A stretch of DNA of 51,932 nucleotides, from positions 1 through 51,932 of the forward strand of contig JANQPY010000027.1 in NCBI GenBank assembly GCA_028285245.1, given 5' to 3'. The notes under the pieces were generated by a model that worked only from the letters and a program-made list of their open reading frames with translations, did not search any database and was not told the origin of the DNA. The DNA comes from Gammaproteobacteria bacterium. GTDB taxonomy: Bacteria > Pseudomonadota > Gammaproteobacteria > Steroidobacterales > GCA-2729495. Below are positions 42,844-51,932 of this stretch, one piece after another. Positions within the stretch are counted from its first letter, which is position 1; each line of letters begins with the position of its first letter. The position numbers and the translations under genes were made by a program.

Positions 42844-43722
42844 ATGGACGTCCTGTCACTCAGACTGTTTGTACGCGTAGCAGAAGTTGGCGGAGTTACG
42901 GCCGCGGCTCGCGACCTCTCCTTGTCGCCGGCCAGCGCCAGCGCGCGCCTTGCCAAACTAGAGGGGCTGATCGGCTTTCGGCTGTTCAACCGGACGACCC
43001 GCGCTGTGTCATTGACCACCGACGGCGCGGCCTTCCTGCCATACGTCCAGCAGACGATAGAGACCCTGGAGGCGGGGCTTGGCGCCGTCAGCGGCCAGGG
43101 TGAAGAGCCGCGGGGTTTGCTGCGTATGACCATGCCAGGGTCCTTCGGACGCATGCATGTAATTCCGAGCCTGGGTCAGTTCCGGGCTCGGTACCCGCTG
43201 GTCGATCTGGATCTGCGATTGTCGGACGATGTGCTCGACGTAGTTGAGGGGGCCTACGACCTGGTCATTCGAAATGCACCGCTGGCCGACAGCAGTTTTG
43301 TAGCGCGCAAGCTGGCGCCCGATCACCGCGTACTAACGGCTGCTCCCAGCTATCTCGAACAACACGGTGTTCCCGCTACGCCAGACGAACTCGGCGGGCA
43401 TCATTGCATTGTTTTCCCCAACGAGACCAAGTGGACATTTGCCAACGGTCAGGCGATCGAGGTGCCTCGGCCGATCGTTGTCAACGACGGCGAGGCGATG
43501 CGCGAGATGATCGAGAGTGGGCTGGGGATCGGCCGGAAGTCACTTTGGAATGCGGGCCGCAGTCTGCAGGCAGGCCGGCTCGTCGACGTGTTAGCCGACT
43601 TTCCACTGGTCACCAAGTCGGCGATCTGGGCGCTCTACCCGGGTGGTCGGATTGTTTCGCCAAAAGTACGCGCAATGATCGACTTTCTATTGGATAGATT
43701 TTCGCCAGTTCAACCCTGGTAG
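42844..43722 (+). CDS. LysR-family transcriptional regulator
   Basis: 292 residues. MDVLSLRLFVRVAEVGGVTA and the helix-turn-helix ARDLSLSPASASARLAKLEG mark the group of LysR proteins that regulate adjacent oxidoreductases. The effector domain begins LLRMTMPGSFGRMHVIPSLG. ATG at 42844. Divergent from the enoyl-CoA hydratase gene, which is its probable target together with the SDR and MDR genes. Confidence 0.9.
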   Translation: MDVLSLRLFVRVAEVGGVTAAARDLSLSPASASARLAKLEGLIGFRLFNRTTRAVSLTTDGAAFLPYVQQTIETLEAGLGAVSGQGEEPRGLLRMTMPGSFGRMHVIPSLGQFRARYPLVDLDLRLSDDVLDVVEGAYDLVIRNAPLADSSFVARKLAPDHRVLTAAPSYLEQHGVPATPDELGGHHCIVFPNETKWTFANGQAIEVPRPIVVNDGEAMREMIESGLGIGRKSLWNAGRSLQAGRLVDVLADFPLVTKSAIWALYPGGRIVSPKVRAMIDFLLDRFSPVQPW

Positions 43723-43931
43723 TCCGCGAGGGCAAATTGGGCCGAAAGAGTTTCTGCCTCAAAGTCTCATCGCGGTCGTCTGCTCAGAGTCGATCGACCA
43801 CGCTCAAGGCTCAGACAGCTTCAGTCCCCCTGCGCGCTCTATCTAGCGGGTCGGTATGCCCGTCCGAGCTACGCTGTCGACAACTGCGATTGCTTGCTCA
43901 ACTCCCGCCTTAGCGTCCAGGTTCTCTCTCT

Positions 43932-44055
43932 ATGGCGCATGCCGCGGCTAAGAGCAATCCTTACCGGTGCAGTCAGGCAGATCTTTCGTCGCTGCGTCAG
44001 CATGGTGCCGAATTTGTTCTGATGGGTGGCGACTTGAGTTGCGCTGAAGATTCAG
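43932..44055 (+). pseudogene. remnant of a katG 5' end
   Basis: About 120 bases align with katG positions ~49198-49325 of this same window. The translated fragment AHAAAKSNPYRCSQADLSSL continues RQHGAEFVLMGGDLSCAEDS, against katG's [20 protein letters not shown] continuing [15 protein letters not shown]. It has small deletions, no catalytic region and runs into the antisense end of the PEP-CTERM gene. The remainder of the 329-nt gap 43723-44051 holds no gene, only a possible 27-codon C-terminal remnant on the minus strand (43843-43927). Confidence 0.75.
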
Positions 44056-45035
44056 ACGTATGGATTTTGCTGCGGCAACGCTCCCACTTTGTTCAATCGC
44101 ACCCATCCGAGCAACCCAAGCGCCGAGCCAAACAGCCAAACAGCGGCCGGGACGGGCACTGGCACGACGGAAACGAATTCCAGATCTTCCAGGCCGTTGA
44201 TGATGCCAGGAGCGGTTTGCACCAGTTCGATACCTTCCGGAAGCGTCAGGTTAAGCGAACCAGTGGATAGGGCATTGACGACAGACATGATGCCGGGATC
44301 GTCAGCATCTGCGAATACATTGAGCCCAACGCGCCAGTTCCAGGTATCGCCAGCGCTCCAGACCAGAGCAGGCGTCTCCAGCGACACGTCCAACGTCGTT
44401 TCGTCAAATACGTTGGTTACCGCGGCAAAGCCGCCCTGCGTCACCGGGGCAGGTTGGCTTAGAACTCTTTCCTTGAAACTGCCATCGGCATTCCAGGTCA
44501 CATCCATCCGACTCTGTGCCACGATCTGGCCAAGGCTCTGGCCTGCTGAGGTGTTGGTGAGCTGCATGGTGAGAACGTAATTGACGAAAGCGTTCTTTTC
44601 GCCGGTTCCGGCGCCCACGTTCGTTGGCGTGCCATCGACGAGATGCTCGGCATCAAAGGTGATGTTGAAAGCATTGGCATCCAGTGACAGGTCAACCGGA
44701 CTAGTGTTGCGAAGGCCAAGTGCATTTAAATTCGCGCTGGCAGATAACGCACCGGGATTCAGCAAATCTGTGGAGTCGTCGACTCGAAGACGCAGGTTCC
44801 CACTAATGAGATCAATCTCGGCGAATGAGTAAGCAGACATGGGTGCTGCGCCGGACGGGTTGGCAACGATGTTGGTAGCTGCAGGACCGAACGGGTTCGG
44901 AATTCGGGATTCGACCCTGGTGGTTGTGGCGCTACCCGCATCGGTAGCTCCCACAGCGATCGTAATCTGAGCCTGGCCGGTTACGGCCCAGGACGTGCCG
45001 AACGCGATGACGAGTAATGCCCGGTGCAACTGCAT
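44052..45035 (-). CDS. exported protein with VPxPA/PEP-CTERM-like sorting tail
   Basis: 327 residues. Signal peptide LLVIAFGTSWAVTGQAQ, then a Thr/Ser/Asn-rich beta-strand region, then a C-terminal VPVPVPAAVWLFGSALGLLG sorting signal. In the PEP-CTERM/exosortase system this tail is cleaved on export. Unusually, about 14 residues (RLNKVGALPQQNPYV) follow the basic end, and the last codons overlap the katG remnant, so the original stop may have been lost. GGGGGG lies about 8 nt before the ATG. A terminator-like hairpin lies 43 nt upstream. Confidence 0.75.
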   Translation of the reverse strand: MQLHRALLVIAFGTSWAVTGQAQITIAVGATDAGSATTTRVESRIPNPFGPAATNIVANPSGAAPMSAYSFAEIDLISGNLRLRVDDSTDLLNPGALSASANLNALGLRNTSPVDLSLDANAFNITFDAEHLVDGTPTNVGAGTGEKNAFVNYVLTMQLTNTSAGQSLGQIVAQSRMDVTWNADGSFKERVLSQPAPVTQGGFAAVTNVFDETTLDVSLETPALVWSAGDTWNWRVGLNVFADADDPGIMSVVNALSTGSLNLTLPEGIELVQTAPGIINGLEDLEFVSVVPVPVPAAVWLFGSALGLLGWVRLNKVGALPQQNPYV

Positions 45036-45077
45036 GACTGATCCCCCCTTTATGCTTATCTAGTCTTTAGTCAGGGC

Positions 45078-45114
45078 AAAAAAAAACGCGGACCCGGCTT
45101 TCGCCGAGTCTGCG
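45078..45114 (-). terminator. strong rho-independent terminator, minus strand
   Basis: On the minus strand an 11-bp stem with one A-C mismatch and a G-U pair closes a GAAA tetraloop, then CGCG and nine U's (45086-45078). It ends transcripts coming from the glycosyltransferase, or acts as an attenuator in the leader of the PEP-CTERM gene, whose ATG is 43 nt downstream. Confidence 0.8.
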
Positions 45115-45374
45115 TCATCGCCAAATAAGGTAACGAATTACCGAAAGGTTGTCCATGGTTGCAGGTCGGAAGCCAGATCCCCACCTGCGTTCGCTGCAGG
45201 GTGGAAGGCAGGCGCCCATATCCCCGCCGGGCATGCGGCTCGCTCAACGTATGCGGGACGCCTGCAAGTGGCCCGCGCGTAGCCCTTTCTCTTCACGGAA
45301 TACTCACATGATTATGTTCAAATGCGGCCGGCCAGAGCGGCGAGGTGCGCGGCAAGGAACGCCCGGATGCAGAG
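45115..45374 (-). other. structured intergenic region without a gene
   Basis: No convincing coding frame. The minus strand contains a GGTAA-TTCG-TTACC hairpin (45129-45142) and several mutually pairable GCAGG/CCTGC elements between 45170 and 45265, including a perfect GCAGGCG/CGCCTGC pair, so alternative folds are possible. I cannot match it to a known riboswitch family. Confidence 0.4.
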
Positions 45375-46511
45375 CTACCGGGCTGCACTCTCGGCGATAG
45401 CGGCTGCACGCTCCAGGCCCGAGTCAGTGTCCAGCTGCTTTGCAAACTCCCGGCTTGTCGAGCGCAAGGCATTGTCCTCGATCAAATGCGCGACAGCTTC
45501 ACGTATCTCCTGCGCGGAGCTGTCTGGCTCCAACACGCGCCCGAGTCCGAGTTCAGCGACGCGGGCGGCAACCACGGGTTGATCTCTGCCCATCGGCAGG
45601 CAAAGCATTGGTACGCCATACTGAACCCCCGACATCACCGTGCCATGACCTGCGTGAGTAATGAGCAGGTCGGCATCCGGCAATACATTGTCGTGCTCAG
45701 TGAATTGAACAACCAACACGTTATCAGGGGCACGAAGTGACTCAGGCTCAATCGCGGGCCCCGTCGTAACAATTGCTTCAACCGTGAGATCACCGAGCGC
45801 ATCGCAAATGCGTTGAAGCAATACACCCTGGGACTGGAAGGCGGTGCTGAGGCCGACCACCAGCAAAGGCCGGTCCGGGAATCTGCGGGGGGATTCTTGA
45901 GTGGTCTTGGCAACGCGGAGCGGGCCTACATGAGAAATGCCGGTTGCTTCGGTGTTATCAAAGTCTCGGTAGCTGAAGACCAGCACTTCGTCGGTGCCTT
46001 CAATCAGCTGTCTGAAACTGATGATCGGCCCAATCCCAAACTCATCAAACTCTGCGCTGGCGCCCTGCAGGCCCGCGTCAACGGCGTCGGCCATCGGCCC
46101 GGTGATCAATGTGTCATAGAGGCTGTGCACGAGCGCGACTGTAGGGATTCCAGAAGCACGGGCCGCAGCTATCGCGTATGGCAGGAAAGAATCCACGAGC
46201 ACAGCGTCATACCGATTGGTCTGGAGTGCTGCCATGGTTTCATCGGCATACGCACGAGCAAACACACAGTTATTCCAATAGAAGAGCCCCTCTTCCTCAG
46301 GCATGATTTTGTCGGTTGAACTCCATTGGCTGACGAAGTGCGTGGGTAGGAGCCTGCCGCCGGCCGATTCGATACGCGACTGCAAACAGGCCTGCGCAAT
46401 CACATCTACCTCATGGCCCCGCCGGCTCAATTCACGCACTAGCCTGAACTCAGGTGGCAGGTTGCCAGCCCCGTCCCAGGTGACGAGGAGAAATCTAAGG
46501 TTCTGGCTCAT
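45375..46511 (-). CDS. UDP-glycosyltransferase-like protein (MGT/GT1 type)
   Basis: 378 residues from the ATG at 46511. GT1-fold: N-terminal RFLLVTWDGAGNLPPEFRLV, acceptor domain with DAVLVDSFLPYAIAAARASG, and the donor-binding segment ADLLITHAGHGTVMSGVQYG followed by MLCLPMGRDQP. Members glycosylate macrolides, flavonoids or carotenoids (CrtX-like); the acceptor is not known. The frame continues open to 46964, but the upstream part is antisense to the next gene and is not conserved-looking. Confidence 0.82.
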   Translation of the reverse strand: MSQNLRFLLVTWDGAGNLPPEFRLVRELSRRGHEVDVIAQACLQSRIESAGGRLLPTHFVSQWSSTDKIMPEEEGLFYWNNCVFARAYADETMAALQTNRYDAVLVDSFLPYAIAAARASGIPTVALVHSLYDTLITGPMADAVDAGLQGASAEFDEFGIGPIISFRQLIEGTDEVLVFSYRDFDNTEATGISHVGPLRVAKTTQESPRRFPDRPLLVVGLSTAFQSQGVLLQRICDALGDLTVEAIVTTGPAIEPESLRAPDNVLVVQFTEHDNVLPDADLLITHAGHGTVMSGVQYGVPMLCLPMGRDQPVVAARVAELGLGRVLEPDSSAQEIREAVAHLIEDNALRSTSREFAKQLDTDSGLERAAAIAESAAR

Positions 46512-46671
46512 GCTTGCGCCCTTGGATCGATACGCATCGTAGGTTCGCCCGAATTTTTGTCTGCTTGGAAAATATCGATCTGAGTGCTGTCGCCATAGTT
46601 GTTCCGAGGCCGCCGCTCCGCGGCGATGGCGGACTTGAGCACTGGCTGGGAAGTTAAACCCATTTTCGATA

Positions 46672-48423
46672 ATGTCAGGGACTGTGACAATAGACTGCTG
46701 TTTCATCGTGGCGAAGAAGAGGAATCGAGTCCGCGGAATAATCCAGGCAACACGTTGCGTTCTTGTCGCTCTCGTCGTGTTTGTAGTGCTCTCAGGCTGC
46801 TCGGTGAAGCTAATCGGAGCTGGCCAGAAGCCGTTTGAGAGTTTGGATGAAGATGAAGGGGCTCTTGCATCGCTCACGACCAAGACGGCCGTCAAAAAGC
46901 TGCTAGGGCCGGCTACCAGGTCGTTCGCTGACGACCGGATATGGGTGTACTCGGAGGCCGACAATGGCCTTTGGCTTTCCGTCTATCCAACGATAAGTGC
47001 ATTGCTATTGCCCGGCATTCCGCGCATTCCGGGGCTCGTTATGCATTCAGGTTCCAATCCGACCTTTCAGGTTTTCGAGTTTGACTCGAATGGTGCGGTG
47101 ACCGGCGAAAGGCGAACGAAGGCCGGCTTTAACTGCAGTGAGGGGATTTGTGTAGGCCGATTGTCCACCTATGAAACACTTATGTACTCCGGCGTTTTTA
47201 CACTTGACGCCCCAGGCTGGTACACGTTCAACGAGGACAGCAGACGCTGCACGCTTCAGATGTATGACAGGCGATTCTCTTCTGGAGGCGGTGCGAAGAT
47301 CTGGATAGATGGTTCCCCGGCAGGCTGGCTTCTCTCGCCGAAGACCTATCAGCAATGGCCCTTGTCTCCGGGTGAAAGGGAGATATTCGTAAGAGCCGGA
47401 AGGAAATCTGCACTGCTGACTGTTGATTGCCAACCTGGAAATACAGTCCTTGTGTCATTTTCTGGTGACGATGAAGGGCAGCTTGAGACAGTCGACCAGG
47501 TCACAGGCAAGAGCCCCCTGGATGAGCGCAACCTGGTGCTGACCAATTGGCAGGACGCGGGCATTCTGCAACAACAGGGAAAGAACCCGGACCTCAAACT
47601 GGATTGGTTAGTTAGCGATAGGATCACAAGGAAAAGTATGCTCGATGAATTGGGGCCGCCCAACTTTGCCTTGGGCGACGGCAGTAAGGCGGCGTACGTC
47701 TCAGAGCCTCCTGACTGGCAGAGTATGACCGGGAAGGATTTAGGAGAGACAGCGTTGGGCGATACATACGTGCTTACTGTCGAGTTCGACGAAACGGGAG
47801 CTTTGAAGTCCTACTTGGTTGCTTACATCAACGTTCTCGACGAATCCTTTGCCACCCAAGGGAACGAGGAGCAATTCAGTCTCAGAAGACTCTCGCGCTA
47901 CCACCCGTATTGCTCAGAGGGAAATCTCTGCATGTCGCCGTCTGGCGCAATCACTCAGTTCGCTAGCAGTCAAGCGAATAGAGAAGTTGAGAATAAAATC
48001 GACAGCTTCAATCGGGATACCAGCCACTGCTACATGTATCTGTGGTCCGACAGCCAGGAGGAGGCTCACCTGCGTGTAGATCTGAACGGTGTAACGCAGG
48101 GATATCTTGCGGATGCAATCTGGCCGGATGGTTTCTTCGCCTGGCGTTTACCCGTAGGGCCCCAGGAAATTCGAGTGATCGGGCCAAGCACTGATGGTAA
48201 CCCGCCGGAAGTCTCTCAGACGGTTGACTGCGTTGGCAAGAAAGTCGTGAGCGTAGCGGTCGAGAAGAAGAAGGATGCGCTCGCACTGGATACCCGCACG
48301 TCTATGAAGGCACCTAGAGTTGAATTACTCGACCGCCATTACATTTCAACGGCCAATGGCATCGTTCGGGAAGATGCCCCAGTTTTTGGTCACGCGGCTG
48401 TGGATCGCTTGCTACTGGATTGA
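46672..48423 (+). CDS. large lipoprotein with an internally duplicated domain
   Basis: 583 residues. Hydrophobic segment CVLVALVVFVVLSGC is a lipoprotein signal with the lipid-bearing Cys near residue 43. Two halves repeat the same order of elements: KKLLGPATRSF / LDELGPPNFAL (BamE/SmpA-like LG-P motif), CSEGICVG / CSEGNLCMS, then CTLQMYDRR ... KIWIDGSPAGWL / CYMYLWSDS ... RVDLNGVTQGYL (DUF2846-like strands), each ending in a VDC segment (LTVDCQPG / QTVDCVGK). Spacing of Cys pairs suggests conserved disulfides. No named family for the whole. The ATG at 46672 and a GTG at 46708 are both possible starts. GC is lower than in the photosynthesis genes. Confidence 0.7.
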   Translation: MSGTVTIDCCFIVAKKRNRVRGIIQATRCVLVALVVFVVLSGCSVKLIGAGQKPFESLDEDEGALASLTTKTAVKKLLGPATRSFADDRIWVYSEADNGLWLSVYPTISALLLPGIPRIPGLVMHSGSNPTFQVFEFDSNGAVTGERRTKAGFNCSEGICVGRLSTYETLMYSGVFTLDAPGWYTFNEDSRRCTLQMYDRRFSSGGGAKIWIDGSPAGWLLSPKTYQQWPLSPGEREIFVRAGRKSALLTVDCQPGNTVLVSFSGDDEGQLETVDQVTGKSPLDERNLVLTNWQDAGILQQQGKNPDLKLDWLVSDRITRKSMLDELGPPNFALGDGSKAAYVSEPPDWQSMTGKDLGETALGDTYVLTVEFDETGALKSYLVAYINVLDESFATQGNEEQFSLRRLSRYHPYCSEGNLCMSPSGAITQFASSQANREVENKIDSFNRDTSHCYMYLWSDSQEEAHLRVDLNGVTQGYLADAIWPDGFFAWRLPVGPQEIRVIGPSTDGNPPEVSQTVDCVGKKVVSVAVEKKKDALALDTRTSMKAPRVELLDRHYISTANGIVREDAPVFGHAAVDRLLLD

Positions 48424-48496
48424 ACGCAGCGCGCGCCAGTTGGAAAGCTCCTCGTGATTGCTGTCTTCGACTGCGTAATCGATATGGTGCCCAGAA

Positions 48497-48952
48497 GTGA
48501 AGGTCATACAGTGGCTAGTTCTTGTCGTACTAGTGGTAACCAACACGACGCAGTTCGTGCTCTATCGAGGAATTAAGCGGAAGTGGAGAAAAATGCCAGT
48601 CGTGGCGGCGAAAGTGACTAGATCAACACTGCGTGATTTTCACGACGTACGTGGCAATCGCCACTACGAAGCAGACATTCGCTTTGAATATGAGTTCCGA
48701 GGTCGCAAGTACGAAGCCAGGACTCCGGCGTTACGAGGCCCGCAGTTGCTGACTCAGTGGAACTACGTTGGCAACCTGGTGCGAAAATACCAGGAGGGTG
48801 AGATGTACAACGCGCGTGTTTTTGCCGATTTCCCCGAGGCCGCATTCCTGGAGATTGAGCCCGTGAGCATGGTCGCGGTGATCGGACTGCCGGCAATCAC
48901 CGTGGCGATGGCCACCTACATTTTGGGAGCCGGTTGGTTGCTTGCTGGCTAG
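48497..48952 (+). CDS. DUF3592-type membrane protein
   Basis: 151 residues. A membrane helix at each end (IQWLVLVVLVVTNTTQFVLY and VAVIGLPAITVAMATYILGA) flanks a soluble beta domain with ADIRFEYEFRGRKYEARTPA and YQEGEMYNARVFADFPEAAF, the DUF3592 pattern. Function unknown. GTG start at 48497. It stands alone between the lipoprotein and katG. Confidence 0.75.
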   Translation: MKVIQWLVLVVLVVTNTTQFVLYRGIKRKWRKMPVVAAKVTRSTLRDFHDVRGNRHYEADIRFEYEFRGRKYEARTPALRGPQLLTQWNYVGNLVRKYQEGEMYNARVFADFPEAAFLEIEPVSMVAVIGLPAITVAMATYILGAGWLLAG

Positions 48953-48993
48953 TCCAATGGGAAGCGCGGCTGCGCATGGCCGCCGCAATTTGA

Positions 48994-51384
<2,391 letters not shown>

Positions 51385-51403
51385 CCGGAGAAGAGTTGTT
51401 ACC

Positions 51404-51440
51404 GGATCAGGCCACAATCACAGCGATTCTGGCCTGATCC
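51404..51440. terminator. inverted repeat after katG, possible terminator
   Basis: Perfect 10-bp arms GGATCAGGCC / GGCCTGATCC with a 17-nt loop between the convergent katG and propeller genes. No U-run on either side, so factor-independent termination is not certain. Confidence 0.5.
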
Positions 51441-51457
51441 GCGAATTCATATGCGCC

Positions 51458-51931
51458 TCAGCGCGGCGGCGACAACCTGACAACCAGCGCGTCCGAGGCG
51501 CCTGCGCCTCGCGACAGCGTATCGCCGGCGAGCGCGAGGTCCCCATTGGGCAGCTCAACGAGCGCGCGGGCCCATTCGTTGCCTGCCTGCCCGACAGTTT
51601 GCTCCCAGCGCCGGTTGCCGGCCGCGTCGAGTTGCAGCGCCCACATGTCGTATAGACCAGCGCCCTTCGACATGGTGTAGCCCGCGAGCGCGAGGTTGCC
51701 ATCGCGTGTTTCGGTAACGGCTCGAATCCAGTCATCTTTGGCGCCGCCCAGGGTCTGGTCCCAGATGATGTCGCCGCCTGCACTAAGCCGCAGCACGCGA
51801 ATGTCGAAGCCACCGGCGCCGGCGGAACGCGTCATACCACCGACTAACACATCGCCGTTCGCAGCCGTTGAAACCGTGCTGGCATAGTCAGCGTCTGCCC
51901 CGCCGAAGGTCTTGTCCCACAGCGGCTCGCC
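51458..51931 (-). CDS. beta-propeller-like repeat protein, C-terminal part (5' end outside window)
   Basis: The minus-strand frame stays open to the window edge. About 157 residues contain three repeats of ~50 residues: LWDKTFGGADADYASTV ... GDVLVGGMT, IIWDQTLGGAKDDWIRAVTE ... NLALAGYT, RRWEQTVGQAGNEWARALVE ... DLALAGDT. The W-x-[KQ]-T-x-GG and LALAG elements fit a WD40/PQQ-like propeller often seen in exported proteins. Function unknown. Converges with katG. Confidence 0.7.
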   Translation of the reverse strand, partial: GEPLWDKTFGGADADYASTVSTAANGDVLVGGMTRSAGAGGFDIRVLRLSAGGDIIWDQTLGGAKDDWIRAVTETRDGNLALAGYTMSKGAGLYDMWALQLDAAGNRRWEQTVGQAGNEWARALVELPNGDLALAGDTLSRGAGASDALVVRLSPPR

Positions 51932-51932
51932 A

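Noticed and set aside
45115..45374. Cyclic-di-GMP-I (GEMM) riboswitch before the PEP-CTERM gene
   Set aside because: A GACGCA-like string occurs, but the conserved GGGCAAACC and GAAAG-GGGACGCAAAGCC core is absent.
45375..46964. Long 529-residue version of the glycosyltransferase
   Set aside because: The first ~150 residues are low-complexity, antisense to the lipoprotein gene, and the GT1 fold begins at the ATG at 46511.

Overview
The window is about 52 kb of a GC-rich purple-bacterial chromosome carrying much of a photosynthesis gene cluster. Type-II reaction centre genes (pufL, pufM, puhA), a four-heme PufC, LH1 and LH2 polypeptides, bacteriochlorophyll a tail synthesis (bchG, bchP) and spirilloxanthin-branch genes (crtC, crtD, crtF) identify an anoxygenic phototrophic proteobacterium. 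A gammaproteobacterium of the aerobic OM60/NOR5 (Halieaceae) type is my best guess. It rests on gene content, a VPxPA/PEP-CTERM-type protein and a malonyl-CoA reductase of the kind reported in strain HTCC2080, not on a phylogenetic marker.

Layout. 1-2.3 kb: 3' part of a malonyl-CoA reductase gene (3-hydroxypropionate carbon metabolism). 2.4-5.5 kb, minus strand: LH2 operon pucB-pucA-[repeat protein]-pucC-[peptide deformylase-like]. 5.7-10.1 kb, minus: bchG-bchP-bch2-like transporter-methyltransferase. 10.3-15.3 kb, plus: lhaA-puhA-puhB-puhC-puhE-bchO. 15.4-19.1 kb, minus: DUF3422 protein, crtC, crtD. 19.2-23.9 kb, plus: crtF-pufB-pufA-pufL-pufM-pufC. 24-28.8 kb: cyclopropane-synthase-like enzyme, two small membrane families, a GPH-type transporter and class I fructose-bisphosphate aldolase. 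29-33 kb: NhaR-like regulator divergent from the bicarbonate transporter pair sbtA-sbtB, with two HPF/RaiA-like genes around it. 33-43.7 kb: redox and acyl-CoA metabolism genes in small operons with LysR regulators. 43.7-46.5 kb: a decayed katG fragment, a PEP-CTERM-like exported protein and a glycosyltransferase. 46.7-51.9 kb: a duplicated-domain lipoprotein, a DUF3592 protein, a secreted catalase-peroxidase and the end of a beta-propeller-like protein.

How it fits together. The puf/puh/puc/bch/crt genes build the photosynthetic apparatus and its pigments. PucC, LhaA and the bch2 product are related membrane proteins for antenna or pigment assembly. The LH2 alpha chain has Phe-Phe at positions 44-45, which predicts a blue-shifted B800-820-like antenna. 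Malonyl-CoA reductase and SbtA/SbtB suggest light-assisted bicarbonate assimilation, since the 3-hydroxypropionate route uses bicarbonate as its carbon substrate. The membrane-lipid block next to pufC and the secreted KatG suggest defence against photo-oxidative stress. A 17-bp palindrome occurs upstream of both katG and the puc genes. The least explained items are the repeat protein and the deformylase-like protein inside the puc operon, the duplicated lipoprotein, and the structured leader near 45.1 kb.
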